Part shown: in pieces, positions 22,653-34,177 of the stretch
How positions within the stretch are numbered: the stretch's first letter is position 1
How the letters are laid out: every line of letters begins with the position of its first letter
Origin: Ganoderma boninense
Lineage: Eukaryota > Basidiomycota > Agaricomycetes > Polyporales > Polyporaceae
DNA: 64,000 bases
Assembly (NCBI GenBank): GCA_002900995.3
Contig: CM035305.1
Location: 2,402,467 to 2,466,466 of the forward strand
Reading direction: 5' to 3'
The notes under the pieces: generated by a model
Told to the model about the DNA's origin: nothing
Seen by the model: the letters and a program-made list of their open reading frames with translations, nothing else
Database searches by the model: none
Program-made: the position numbers and the translations under genes

Positions 22653-22666
22653 ACATATGTATTGCG
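22653..22666. other. 14-base gap between convergent stop codons
   Basis: The TAF5 stop (22650-22652) and the stop of the minus-strand gene (22667-22669) face each other with 14 bases between. Any polyadenylation signal for either gene must lie within the other gene's coding region. Confidence 0.6.
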
Positions 22667-23418
22667 TTATTCACTGTGGTCCACGCAAGTGGCTTCCCCT
22701 AGGGACTGCCACTCCGCCCGCAAATCCCTCTCCAAGCCCGCCGCTTGCTCCTGTGTCCAGTCGTCGGGGTATTCTTCTATCACCTTGTGCGTCATGATGA
22801 ACTTGTATACTTTTGTTAGCTGTTGGCGGCTGAAATGGCGGAACTCGCGGCAGCGAAACATTTTGTTGAGGAATATCTCCACAGGGCCGTATTCCCCTCT
22901 GTCGATGAAGGCTCGGCGCTCCCTGACCATGAACAACACGAGTTTGCCGGTGAGATTGGGCGGATAATCTCTTCCCAGCCCGCGGATCGAAGAGTTGTCG
23001 ACGTGGATTGTCTCCTCGCTGTCTGAGTAGGTGGAGGTACCTTGGGACGTCGTGTAGGAAGCCTCGTCGTCGAGGGACCACTCAGATCCTTGGGAGGCCG
23101 TGTACGAGGACTCGTCGTCAAGGGATTGCTGGGATTCTTGGGAAGATGTATACTGGAACTCCCCATCGACATCGTCGGACTCCTGGGAGCTGGGCTCCCA
23201 TTCTCCATCCTCCGCCTCTTGCTGGAGAAGTAATCGCGGTCAGTGTCATCAATGATAGCAGAAGTCGAAGTGCAGCTTGCCTTCTTTTGTTTCTTCCACA
23301 AGGCCTCATCGTCGGCAGCCATCATTGCTGCCGATGCTTCCCTCTCCTGCGAGTGGCACAGGAGGTGGCCGACGCTTTCCTGACTTGATTCTGGTATCGG
23401 AGAGGAGTCGCGGACCAT
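22667..23418 (-). CDS. conserved-looking hypothetical protein, acidic Ser-rich N-half
   Basis: I do not recognise a family. Two exons. Exon 1 (MVRDSSPIPESSQESVGHLL) ends in KKQKK; a 59-base GC-AG intron (23222-23280) then joins to EAEDGEWEPSSQESDD. The N-half has repeated S-Q/D-D motifs (SSQES, SLDDESSYTASQGS, SLDDEASYTTSQGT), several of them SQ/TQ-like. The C-half is predicted ordered, with GRDYPPNLTGKLVLFMVRER, DRGEYGPVEIFLNKMF and VYKFIMTHKVIEEYPDDWT. A nuclear, phosphorylated protein would fit the composition but this is inference. Convergent with TAF5, so the two transcripts must overlap in their 3' UTRs. Confidence 0.55.
23222..23280 (-). other. GC-AG intron in the hypothetical gene
   Basis: On the minus strand it begins gcaagc and ends ctccag. 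Removing it restores one frame from KKQKK to QEAEDGEWEP; reading through would instead run into the frame that lacks the conserved C-half. Confidence 0.55.
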
Positions 23419-23940
23419 GGTCGAAGAGGTTTTGGGGGTTGCCGTGGCAGTGAAGAGGGGGCCTATCTTCTGTCGGAATATATACTGTCCAGATGGCCAC
23501 CATGGCGTTTATGTTTGTCGGTGGAAGAGTGATTGACATCGAGCTGTAAGCCGCTGGGTGTGAGTTGCAAGGTGGGCACGCCGAAAGAGACAAAAGGACA
23601 AGGGAGATGGATGAACGAGTGGCAGTGGCCACGACCGGCGCGGGCGGGATGCAGTGGCTCCGAATCCAGGCTTGCTGGGGACGCGTTCCGAGTCCGAGCC
23701 CGGGTCGCGCAGAGGTCGCGTATACGCGTTAATGGGTCACGTGGCCCCGGGCGTAGCATTGTGGGCCTGTGTTCAGGTCGCTGGCCACCGTTCTTCCTCC
23801 TCCTCTCTCCTCCTCCTCTCCCCGTCCGCCTTGTGTCTCTCCTCATTGTAAGTCCATAAAATAGACATGGTGTGTCCTTCTCGCCCTTCCTTCCTTCATC
23901 CATTCACTCCAGCCCTCTCCAGCATGCTGAAGATCAGAAC
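23419..23940. other. divergent intergenic region between two hypothetical genes
   Basis: About 520 bases between two divergent starts. GC-rich in the middle (23640-23760), pyrimidine-rich near 23790-23890. No gene supported. Confidence 0.45.
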
Positions 23941-25096
23941 ATGGAGGACGTCATGGACGCCCCCATGGACATCGGAACCTCATCGCACCAACATCCCCAG
24001 CCTCTCCTCCATACGTTCAACACGCAACTCCCCAGCACAAATCCCAATGCAAGTGAGTACTGGCCTGCGTCACTCGCGCGCATTTGCCTACACGCCTCTC
24101 CCGGCTGTGCTAGCTCTGACCGAGATGGACCGCCTCTACGAACAAATGCGAGCAGCCGTGGCCGGTGTCACTCAGACCCGTGATCCCTTCCGCGACATTC
24201 CAGTCAAGGTCCACATTAGACGGCCTGAGCGAGACACTTGGGCTTACATGGGCCGCGGCATTGTCTCTCAGGAAATCTCAGGGCAGTCCTCCCGAGTCGG
24301 TGCGCAAACGTCACTCTTCTCCGCTCCACCCCACGCGTCTCTGACATGCTTGACGCGTCTAGTTGTCCGCGCTGCTTCATCCTCCAAGATTCTGACTGTT
24401 TTCGGCGAGGTGTGTCACCGCCTTCGTACTCGCGTGCCCCGTTAACGAGAGTCGACCCATATAGGGCGCTGCGCTTCAGGCCGAGCGACGCGGGAACTTC
24501 GTCGTAATCGGTTGTGTAGAAGGCGGGCGAGTCGTCTCCTGGTCTCTCAATGTATGTCCTTGCCTTCTTTGCATCGACATGCTGCGGTTCTGACGCTGCC
24601 CGCGCTCTTCCATGCACTCATTCCAATGGCGCCTTGAATCCCCTGACCTTTCATTTCCGCATACACCCCATGCCACCGTTACCTACGTCAACGGCATGGA
24701 TTTTGCTTTGTGCAGGCCCTCAATAACTCTGAGACCGTTCGCCTTCTCGCCAGCATCGAGCTTGCGTGCTATGCATCCAAGCAGGCCATGGTCGACCCCG
24801 TCATGCACGGGGCATTCCGCCGTCGCGTCGCGCGCATGATCAAGGATGACCGCCGCCGCCGACACAAGCGACGTAAGGACCAGGACTCCATGGTCGCAGC
24901 ATTCGCACGCACAGGCTTAGGCGGGCAGATGGAAGCTGAAGACACACCTGCACCATTCCCCGATGCAGGCGCTCCGCCTCCCGCGGAACCGATTCCTATC
25001 CCCGCTCCGGTGGTTATGCCCATCCCCGAACCTGCCCCGGCTCCAGCCCCAGGACCCGGGCCCGGAGACGTCCTTCTTGGCTATCCTCAACCGTGA
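23941..25096 (+). CDS. hypothetical protein with basic helix and Pro-rich C-terminus
   Basis: Function not recognised. About five exons joined by GT-AG introns: MEDVMDAPMDIGTSSHQHPQ, then MDRLYEQMRAAVAGVTQTRD with DIPVKVHIRRPERDTWAYMG, VVVRAASSSKILTVFGE, RRGNFVVIGCVEGGRVVSWS, and the last exon LLASIELACYASKQAM with the highly basic KDDRRRRHKRRKDQ. It ends with a proline/alanine run (PIPAPVVMPIPEPAPAPAPG) before TGA at 25094. The middle part looks like a small beta-rich domain of the kind seen in conserved agaricomycete proteins with no known role. The basic patch could be a nuclear localisation signal. The start is the first ATG in frame; an upstream one is possible. Confidence 0.6.
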
Positions 25097-26351
25097 CAGA
25101 CCGGACAGCGACAGCACATCCTTCTACTCACGCAGTGCGTCATGTTGCTGTCATTATCATACATTGCTTTGATTTAGAGGATGGGAGGGCGTTGAGAGAG
25201 CAGGCGTTATTGCTAATGTATCCTATCGCATCGTCATCCCTGCCGTTTCCCTGTGTTGTCTTTGCCCCGCCTGCCTGCTGGGGCACACTTTGTGTTGTCT
25301 GATATCGATATCTCACGTCGCGTCTACCCGCCTCGTTGTCCTCCGTGTATAACCATGTCTACGCCCCCCTGTTCTAGTACGCCCACATCTTGCTTACACT
25401 ATCACCGTCGCTTTCCAATAAATCCCGAGCATGGACTGTCGAACCCTCTTGTCCCTGCGGACATATACCGTTTATAGGTGGTGTCAGGGGACCATACAGC
25501 TATTGTTCGCACCGCAAACTTGCGTACGTGCCGCCCATTTTGGCAGAGCGTGGCGTATATGCAGCGCGCCGTGAAGTGCTGCTTCCGCTCCAGAGCCGCA
25601 GACATGCCAACATAGAAGACACGGGGCTGTACTACACGAGCCCAGCACGCGTGTCGGGCCCACCGAGTTCGCCACTGTCTTTACATTACGTACTGGTGTC
25701 CTCGGGCTCAGTCGACTCAGGGTCCTCAAAGGTAAGTAAGAGGGCAAAGGGTTGAAAATATATAGTACCATATTTATTTAAGTTATAGTCATAAGACGCA
25801 CTGCACGACGCCAACACCTGCCTTCTGACGCATCTCAATCGTAACGAGAACAAATGAGAACAACAAGGACCGACGACGAACCCTGCATGGTGCGAATAGG
25901 GGAGGGGGAGGGATGCCAGGAGCGGTCATGGTCGGTTGTAGTCATCGACGAGGCTAGACCTGTGCGCCAGTAGAGCGGAGGGAATACAATGCGTCGCAGA
26001 AGACGCGAGAAACATGGCAACGGGGACAGCAGTTGGAGTTCGCCTGAGGCAGTGGGGGGAGTGCAGAGCAAGAACGGTAGATCTAGCTGATTTGGGACGG
26101 TGTAGACATCCGGCGTTCAGCCGAGAGCAAGGGGGAAGTCGAAGGGGAAGGAGGGGATGAAGGAAGGAGACGCCAGCTCCGACAACGGTCGACAGCAACT
26201 GGACGACACACGCGCAGCGGAAGGCAAAAAGCCGGGCCCTCGAGGGAGGGGGGCTACCGCGGATAGATGTCAACAGCCCTAAACACCACATGACGCAACG
26301 CAAGCATAAGGAAAGACCAGATAGAGTGAAAATGCCAAGCCCCGGAACTGG
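25097..26351. other. long intergenic region, no gene seen
   Basis: About 1.25 kb between convergent genes. Open frames here have no recognisable motif and no consistent splice pattern. An AT-rich patch at 25754-25790 (aaaatatatagtaccat) stands out against the local base composition and may be 3'-end processing sequence. Confidence 0.45.
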
Positions 26352-28194
26352 CTATGACGGGTGCGAGTCGTCGAGGTACGCAAGACCCTGAGGGGACGCT
26401 GACCTGCCTGACCCACCGGCGTGCGGGCTGAGGGAGCGAGGCGGTGCGCGTCGCTCAGTGTACTGTGGCGGAAGCTCGATGACATCCTCTTCCGCGGGTG
26501 GAGGGACGTCGTCCTCGATATCAGTGTGGAGGATGAAGCGCGCGGGAGGCTGGTACGACGAGACACCAGCTTGAGCGGCCTTGCGGCGCGCTGCGCTCGA
26601 TGTCAGACTCTGGTCCCATGAGGACACACTGCCTTCTGGATGAGCTACCGCCGCCGCCGTAGCAGCAGCGCCGCGCCCGAATGCAGACCCAGCAAATCCA
26701 CCTTCGTATGCAGATTCGCCAGCGTAAAGTGACGTGTCGGGCACGGCACCACCATGAGCAGATGGTGGGAACTGGGAGGAAAACGCGGAATTGCGAGGGT
26801 TCGCAAAATGAAGGGACGAGGATGCCCAAAACCCGACACGACGTCGCTCGGTCGTCCGCCACCGAGAAGGTTGCTGGATGAATTCGGGGTCGAGACATCC
26901 GCCAAAGGGTCCTGTGGATGGTAGAAAGGGTACGGGCTAAGGGAGTTGGAGGGAGGTAGGTGAGAGTCTCCCTTCGTGAGATCAACCTCCTGCTTCTGGA
27001 ACCGCCGACCAAAGAAATTGCCCTTGAAGACGGACGCACCGCCAATTCGGCGACGGAGGTAGAACCAGATGAGTGTGCCCAGGACAAGGAGCGCAACGAT
27101 GGTACCGACGATCACTGCAGCTATCGTTCCACCATTGGAGGTAGGCGTTGGGCTGGTAGAGGAACCAGAGGGCGAGGATTGAGAACTCGTCTGATTTGGT
27201 TTGGCGGGGGTCGCGGTGCGGGACGCCGTCATTGAAGGGGCGTTGGAGACCGATGCGGGTGAGTTCTTGTCAAGGCATGTCGAGTCATCGGACAAGCCAA
27301 CAGGCAAAAATTCGGTAGCCCCTCCTTGTCGGCCGTTGGCGTCTTGCATAATGAAGGAGACAGTGGTGCCAGCCGCGATGTCGGCGGTCCAATCGAAGAG
27401 TGCACCTTTGGAGGGGTTCAAGATGAAGGATGAACCACCCGGAACGATGCCCTATAAGGGGTCAGAAAATATGTGACGAATGGAAGAAGATATTAGCAAA
27501 CCTTGATCACGATGGGTTGGACGGCGGCGGAGTAATCATTGAATGTGTATAGTCTAACCTCTGATAAGAGACCCACGTTCATCGACAATGATGGGAAGAT
27601 ACATACCTGCACTGAGCCAAAGCGGAGGGGGTACCAAAAGTGAAATCGACACCTGGTGCAAGAGGTAGGTAACGCAGAACCATGAGTAGTATGAGTAGTT
27701 CTGAGACTCACCAGGGTCGGTAGTATTACAGGTATTACCACTGGCTGCGGCCCCAACGGTGATGACTTTGGATATCCCTCCAGAGGCGAATCCCGAGGAA
27801 TCGGACATGACAGCCATGAATTGATTGCCCTTTGGGATGGGCAATGTTGTGGAGTATGTGCCGTGATTGCTACTGAATGCAGTACTGGGGATGCTAAGGA
27901 CCCTCGGCGTTCCATATGACTAGACAAGTTTGGTTGGTAGCAGTCACATCCGAACGCGGAAAGAACGTACAGGTACAAGGGTGAGCTGAAACGGTGCTAC
28001 ACCACCTAGGGAAGACAGGTTGGGGAAATAGACGAGGGAAGAGAGTTTGGACGCGACATACCTTGCCATGATACTTGAAAGCTACCACATTGCGTCGCAG
28101 CACCATACGAGAACGTGAAGTTGGCCGCATATGCGTTTTGGAGCGGCCATAGGAGGAGTATAGACGGTAGAAGAGTTGATGGGATTTTCCACAT
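26352..28194 (-). CDS. secreted-ectodomain single-pass membrane protein, unknown function
   Basis: Type I membrane protein. The N-terminus is a signal peptide (MWKIPSTLLPSILLLWPLQN, cleavage likely after AYA). The ectodomain has short beta-like segments (FTFSYGAATQCGSFQVSWQG, LPIPKGNQFMAVMSDSSGFA, FDWTADIAAGTTVSFIMQDA) and few cysteines. A Ser/Thr/Pro stalk (SSQSSPSGSSTSPTPTSNGG) precedes one TM helix (GTIAAVIVGTIVALLVLGTL) and a basic stop-transfer FYLRRR. The cytosolic tail has VIELPPQYTERR, a PPxY motif that could bind WW-domain ubiquitin ligases. About six introns; the join near 26800 (SDV to FPPSAHGG) is my best guess. This layout is common in basidiomycetes; ligand unknown. Confidence 0.7.
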
Positions 28195-28815
28195 TGACCG
28201 AGGAGAGATGCAAGCCTCAAGGAATACAGAGCGGGGCAAGCAGACGCCAAGAGAGAAGGGAGGGCGAGAGGGAAATGTGGGAAACGAGTGGAAGGGGCGT
28301 GCAAGACGCTCTGCACGGCGCTGGCGGCTGGACGACGAGGAGGAAGACGGGAGAGGACGAGGAGAGCGACCAACTTGGGTGATGGCGACGCCCACCGCGA
28401 CTACCATGCTCAGAAGGGCGCCTATCCTGGGCCCGCGTCGGCTTGGCTAGCGCTCTCCCCCGCCGCGGCTATATAATATGTAATGATTCATCGACGACGA
28501 CCACGTCCTCAGCCACGGCCATCGATTCATCCTGCACTCCCAAATCTCAAGGGCTGTCGGTGTACGCGCACCTACGCACATCTACTTACCAGCGCGCAAC
28601 GCCCACGCGAATTAGCAGTTTGCCGTTTGACAGCGTTGACTCATCGAGTTCTCTTCCCGTGTCGTCACCTGCCGCGCCCCGCCATCCACTCATCTCCAGC
28701 CGAAAGGTCAAGTGCTTCACACATCCCGCAGCCTGTCTTGCATTTTCGTCCACCAAAGACCATGATAAAACTGTCCTCACAGACGTCTAGGGCCTCACTC
28801 TGACCCTCTCCTGAG
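28195..28815. other. divergent intergenic region
   Basis: 620 bases between the membrane-protein gene and the phosphoesterase gene. A TATA-like gctatataat lies near 28468-28477. No gene supported; short overlapping frames on both strands are shadows. Confidence 0.45.
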
Positions 28816-29755
28816 ATGCAGCCACACACCGCTATCGACACTCTCGCACCTGAACCGCCTTCGGTTCACATTCAACTCCTAAGCGACCTCCACCTAGAGA
28901 TGCCCCGGCCATCTTACGGGGGCTACAATGAGGATGGCCACATCTTCGAATACAACTTCCCTGCCCGTGCTGACGTCCTCGCATTGCTTGGAGACATCGG
29001 CGTGACCCGTGACGACCGCCTCTTCAGTTGGCTTTCGACCCAGCTGCAACGCTTCAAGTTGGTTTTTTTCCTATCCGGTAATCACGAGGCATACCGCTCG
29101 TCCTTGGTCAGTGTCTTAGTGGAACGCAATCAGTCGAATTGCTCTGGTTCACTTACCTTCTCTCCCTTTTCAGGAGGAATCAAACCGCAAGCTTCACGAG
29201 TTTGCCAAGCTGTGCGACCACTTAGCCTCCAACCCGTCTCCGGGCCAGAAGAACTCGGGACGATTCGTGGTTCTCGATCGCACCCGGCACGACCTCTCCG
29301 ACACGGTCACTGTCCTAGGCTGCACCCTTTGGTCTCGTATCGACTCGGATAAGGTCGACGTCATAGCCACAGGCCTCAATGACTTTCGCATGATTTCCGA
29401 CATGGACGTCCCGACATACCAGGGTCTCCATCGACGGGATGCCGAGTGGCTCGAGCAGAACATTTCGGAAATCGCTCGCGACGAACCGCATCGCAAGATC
29501 GTCGTCATGACCCACCATGCGCCCACTGTTGCGGACACATCCGATGAGAAATACGCTGACAGCCCGATAAGCTCCGCGTTCGCAACGGAACTCACGGAGG
29601 GACCGTGCTGGAATGAGCGGGTGAAGGTATGGATGTTCGGCCATACACACTGGCCCTGCGATTTCGAAAGGAAGGGCGTGCGGGTTCTAAGCAACCCAAG
29701 GGGTTACGGGCACGGGGCGGATGGTTTTGACCCCGAAACAGTAGTGAGGATCTGA
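28816..29755 (+). CDS. calcineurin-like metallophosphoesterase
   Basis: Two-metal phosphoesterase of about 290 residues. All motifs are present in order: SDLHLE (residues 24-29), GDIG, SGNHEAY, then after one intron (about 29105-29174) TLWSRI, MTHHAPT and FGHTHW. These supply the Asp, His and Asn ligands. The spacing resembles the fungal Ser/Thr phosphatase-like or cAMP-phosphodiesterase-like cytosolic group. No signal peptide or TM segment. Stop TGA follows PETVVRI. Substrate unknown. Confidence 0.85.
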
Positions 29756-30272
29756 AAGGACACTTGTGAGTACATCCAACTCCGTGATTACACAATGGCC
29801 TCACGCAGGACAAAAGTTTTGCCTTTATAAGGATTTCCGTCTCACCAGCTTGGAAGCGGCTTCCGCTTCAAGATCATGGATAATGAGGCATGTATGCGTA
29901 GACGATGCTGGCCTATGAGTGTACATTGTTACAAGTAGTTGCCGAGTGCGACACCTGACTGCAACTATGCATGGTTGAGAGGTTGAACGAGAGTGTATGT
30001 GGGACTGATAGTGATAAATCATCAATATTGCGGAAAGTTGAGCAGCGGGCGGTGGGTGGAAGTGAGCTTGATGCGATGAGGCAGTCCAAGCCTGCCTTTC
30101 TTGGTATCCGACACGACGGCCCGCAGGCGTCTGTCGTGGGCCATGGCGGCTCGCCCTTTCTAGGCACGACATACCCCGACGGTGCGCGGCCATGGTAGTA
30201 CGATACCCCATCACTTAGACTAAGAGTTCGCCGCGATCCATCTTTCTACCCCCACTCTCCTTAACCTCGACC
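29756..30272. other. intergenic region upstream of the desaturase
   Basis: About 520 bases with no supported gene or clear motif. Confidence 0.45.
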
Positions 30273-32067
30273 ATGGGCCTCCCCCCAACACAAGTGTGGA
30301 CCCGCGAGCAGGTCGCTGCACGAATCCTCGCCGGCGAAACCCTCTTCGTCTTGCACGGCAATCTCGTCCGCGTCCCCCCCTCCTGGCTCTCCCTCCACCC
30401 CGGTGGCAACCTCTCCATCCTGCACTATGTCGGTCGTGATGCGACGGACGAGGTCGAGGCCTTCCACTCCCCCGAGACACTCCAGCGCATGAAGGGCTAC
30501 GTTGTCGGTCAGGTCGAGATGGGCGAAGACGGCTGGGCGCCGTTCGTGCCCCCCTACTCCAGCGGATGGGTGCGCAGGAAGGGCGCGGACGGGAAGATGG
30601 AGTGGTACAACGAGGCGCGCGCGGTGAAGGCGACGACGGAGGCCGAGGCCGCGATCCTGCTCGTTAGCAGAGAAGGGGCTGCTCCCGTAGACCTCGCCCC
30701 GACAATGGCGGACCTGGAACCGGCCCCTAATAGTCTCTCGATCAAGAACGAGAAGCTGCACTCAGAGGCATACAAGGAGCTGCACCAGCGAGTCAAGGAC
30801 GCGGGCCTGTATCAGTGCCGGTACATCACAGGCTACGGGCCAGAGGTTGTGCGGTACTCGCTGCTCGCGGCCATCGCTGCGGTCTGCTACTTGAAGGGTT
30901 GGCTCATCCCCAGTGCCATATCTCTCGGGCTGTTCTGGCAGCAGCTCACATTCACTGCGCATGACTTGGGGCATGTCGGTGTGACGCACGACTGGACGCT
31001 AGACCGTCTCATCTCAATCTTTGTGGCCGACTTCCTGGGTGGACTCAGTATAGGTTGGTGGGTCAACGTAAGTGCACTCCAGCTCATCCTGTCCTTCTAC
31101 ACGCTTATTCCAATTCATAGAACCATAATGTGCATCATCGTGAGTCGCCCCTTCCTCTCCGTTGTTATCGTAGTAACAAGCGTACGAAACTGAAGTGGTC
31201 CCCAACCATCCTTCCCAGTAAGCCTCTTACCCTCTCTCACTCCTCCATAGACTAACGTGTCACTTCGAACAGCGACCCTGACATTCAGCACCTCCCCTTC
31301 TTCGCCATCTCACCTGTCTTCTTCAAGTCACTTTGGTCCTCGTACTACAAGCGCGAGATGACCTTCGATGCCCCCAGCAAGTTCTTCCTCTCCATGCAGC
31401 ATAAGCTCTTCTACGTCGTCCTCTCTCTCGCCCGCTTCAACCTCTACGCCCTCTCGTACGGCTACCTCTTTAAGACCGCCTTCGAGCCCCGCCGGGCTCG
31501 CGGCGGCCACTGGTGGTGGTGGGCCGAGGTTTTCGCCCTCGGCCTCTTCTTCACCTGGTTCGGCGCCGTCCTCAAGGGCTGCGGCTCGTGGCCGAACGTG
31601 CTCGTGTACCTCCTCGTCAGTCACATTGCCGCGAGTCCTGTGCATGTGCAGGTGAGTGGTGCCACGCCCTGTGCGCCGGGCCTCCGCTCATTTTTTATCC
31701 GGTGATCCAGATCGTGCTCTCGCACTTTTCGCGCTCAACCGCCGACCTTGGGCCAGTCGAGTCGTTCTTCGCGCGTCAGCTCCGCACGACTGTTGACGTG
31801 ATCTGCTCAGAGAACATCGAGTTTATCCACGGAGGCTTGCATCTTCAGGTGACCCACCATCTCTTCCCTCGTTTGCCAAGGCACAATCTGCGCGAGGCCA
31901 GCTTGATTGTGAAGGAATTTGCGAAAGAGCGCGGTCTCGAGTACGCGGAATTCGGGTGGACGGAAGGGAACAAAGAGGTGCGGGGAGTGCTGAAGCAGGT
32001 CGCCGACCAGATCAAAATAATCGGCATGGTAGCAGACTCCGAGGTCAGGGATGCGATGAAGGGCTAG
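30273..32067 (+). CDS. cytochrome b5-fused sphingolipid delta-8 desaturase
   Basis: ER enzyme that adds the delta-8 double bond to the long-chain base of fungal glucosylceramide. An N-terminal cytochrome b5 domain has the haem motif HPGGN (residues 47-51). The desaturase part has three histidine boxes: HDLGH (exon 1), HNVHH (a microexon), and QVTHHLFPRLPRH near 31849, whose leading Gln marks front-end desaturases. TM segments include YSLLAAIAAVCYLKGWLIP and VEFALGLFF-like stretches around 31530. Exons as read: 30273-31067, 31121-31139, 31196-31217, 31273-31651, 31711-32067, totalling 1572 nt and 523 residues in one open frame. The exact frame supports the two tiny exons. Confidence 0.9.
31121..31217 (+). 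other. two consecutive microexons (19 and 22 nt) coding the second histidine box
   Basis: Exon 31121-31139 and exon 31196-31217 are each flanked by good AG and GT signals. Together they code NHNVHHLVPNHPSH, joining WWVN to DPDIQHLP without any frame break. Confidence 0.8.
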
Positions 32068-32331
32068 AATTCCACAGCACATCTCATCATTAGATGTACG
32101 AAAACGCAACGATTGGACGATAGAGGGCAATGATACCCATTGCAACTGGCAAAGCGCGCTTCAAGGTTACGCATGGGGTGCCCAACCAAATTGTGATCAT
32201 CATATTCATGGGGCATGAGGCATATGATGCTATATGACCCAGGGCGGACCAGCTTTTTGTGTACATGGAAAGTGCGGACGGGAGCATGGTGCGAGTGTGG
32301 TACAGGAAGGAAGAAGTGATATACAAGCAGA

Positions 32332-33134
32332 TTACTTCTTCTTGTTGGCCTCCTCCTCGGCCTTCTGTAGGTTTAGAAGCTATCAGCATTTGTTTAATGA
32401 TTCAAAGAAGGTATCAGCGAACCTTCGCTTCCCGGATCTTGCGCTTGCCTTCGTTGCGGGCAGTTGCACGCTCGTTACGGAGGGTGCGGTAAGCCTCGAA
32501 CTCGCGCTCCTCAGCGGTAATCTTGCGGGGAGCCTCGGGGACGAAGGAGGTAGGGAGGGGAATCGGTGCGCGGGTGGTGGCAGTGGTGAGGTCGGCACCC
32601 TGTGATGGGCATTATAGACCAGCCAGAATAACAAAAGGCAGAAGTTACGCACAGTGGAGTCGGCCTTCTTGGGCTTCTTGGAGTTGCGGGGGAAAACGAC
32701 GAGACGAGCCTTGTATGCCTTGAGGCGCTCAACGTTCACGGCCTTGCCCTCCTCACTCAGGTTTCGCCTCCGGTGGTCGACGACGATGCCGAACCCACGT
32801 GCCTCCTTCTTTGCCAATGCCGGCCTCCTTGAGCTCGCCGAGGGTGAAGCCACGACCCTCGCGAACTTTCCTATTGTAGCGTACAGTCTGGGCGCGAACT
32901 GCAGGGCGGAGAAGGGAGAGGGGGCGGACACCAAGCGAAGCAGCCTTGGCCTTACGGGCCTGGCGGCGGCGAAGCTTGCGGCCGGGTTGGTCGAACCAGG
33001 TGCGGACACGGCTCTGCCAGTCCTTGCGGAAGTGGTTGGCGTGAAGGACTGTAGATCATAAAAATCGTTCAATTTCGATCTAAATGCGGAGTGAACCTAG
33101 CACTTCACGAACCGTTGTTGGCGCGGAAACCCAT
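32332..33134 (-). CDS. RPL13: large-subunit ribosomal protein eL13, with an apparent +1 frameshift
   Basis: Cytosolic 60S protein. Reads MGFRANN, intron, [40 protein letters not shown], then [18 protein letters not shown]. The next bases are GGCAAAGAAGGAGGCA, one A more than the GGCAAGAAGGAGGCA needed to continue as [17 protein letters not shown]. Downstream, the other frame is intact to the end ([20 protein letters not shown], ending EEEANKKK). The break lies at 32810-32812 inside a three-T run on the + strand. No intron could bridge it. A pyrimidine-rich acceptor at about 33143 suggests a 5'-UTR intron just before the start. A sequencing or assembly indel is the simplest cause; a damaged allele or recoding is also possible. 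Confidence 0.9.
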
Positions 33135-34177
33135 GGTTTAGTCTGAAGGAAAGGAGAGGAGGTCAGTACAGAGGCCCGAGAAGAGGACACAAGAGTGGGC
33201 CAGATGAAGAACCGCCGCCTCCACATCCAATCTGAATTGGGTCAATCCACCCATTTCCTCCACTGCTCACGCACATCAAGCGAATACACGGTAAAAGCAG
33301 CAAACAGAAGGACTGCCCAGCAGCATTTCGGCGACATATACAGGCATACTCACCTTGAAGGGGGGGTCTTGAGGAGGCGTTCACGAATTCTGCCGTTTGA
33401 GACCCAAGCGCCTGCAGGATGGAGCGGAGTTCGAACACGTCCTCCACGCGCCTGCCTCAGACGCCTGTGGGCAGTAAGGTTTGTTCTTGAAGTTGCAATA
33501 TTAATCCGAGTTGATTACTAAGGGAAGTCAATAAGTGCCCCCTATTTAATATTGACGATCGAGCAGCTTGCCACTTGTCAGAGCTCGTCGATCTGTTTGT
33601 TATGCTCCCCACTACGAGGCCGGGGCCAGAAAACAGCCTCTGCGCAAATGATACGCAAGGTCACACCAGTGACAGCTTTCCCCGCATCTATGGAGGTGGG
33701 TGTCCACCAGCATCCGATCGCGGTACACCTCCTTCCCCTTTATCTGTCACATCCACCGCTGTGGTCTTCTCTTACGGAATATACGACATCTTGGGAGGAC
33801 CTGGGCCGTCATATGATGCCCAGTGTCGCGTCCAGAGTGGGCATGCCACCACATTTTACGCACAACGTGCCGCCGCCGACCTTTCCTGCGACGCTTCTTC
33901 CCAGGACTAGGAAGTTTCACACTGTCTATCATGTCCGAGCCCGTCGCACAAGAACACCCATAGACCGGCATTGACTTGCTATTCTGCGACATGGCCCGAT
34001 TGGAGCGTGGTGAGGAGCATTGTATCTCGGTATCGATTGCGGCTTTCCCCTTGTGGTTCTGATCGTTCTTGGACCACAGCACGAGCACAACCCTGACGGC
34101 ATCGACAGTACTTATGAACGTCCGCCGTGAGCAGGACACCCTGGGTTCCTGCCAGACTCACTGCACTCATCGACACT
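33135..34177. other. intergenic region between divergent eL13 and MetE-like genes
   Basis: About 1 kb. It should hold the eL13 promoter and 5'-UTR intron. Open frames around 33550-34140 on both strands show no family features. No gene supported. Confidence 0.45.

Noticed and set aside
33552..34139. Open frames between eL13 and the MetE-like gene
   Set aside because: No family features on either strand and no consistent splice pattern.
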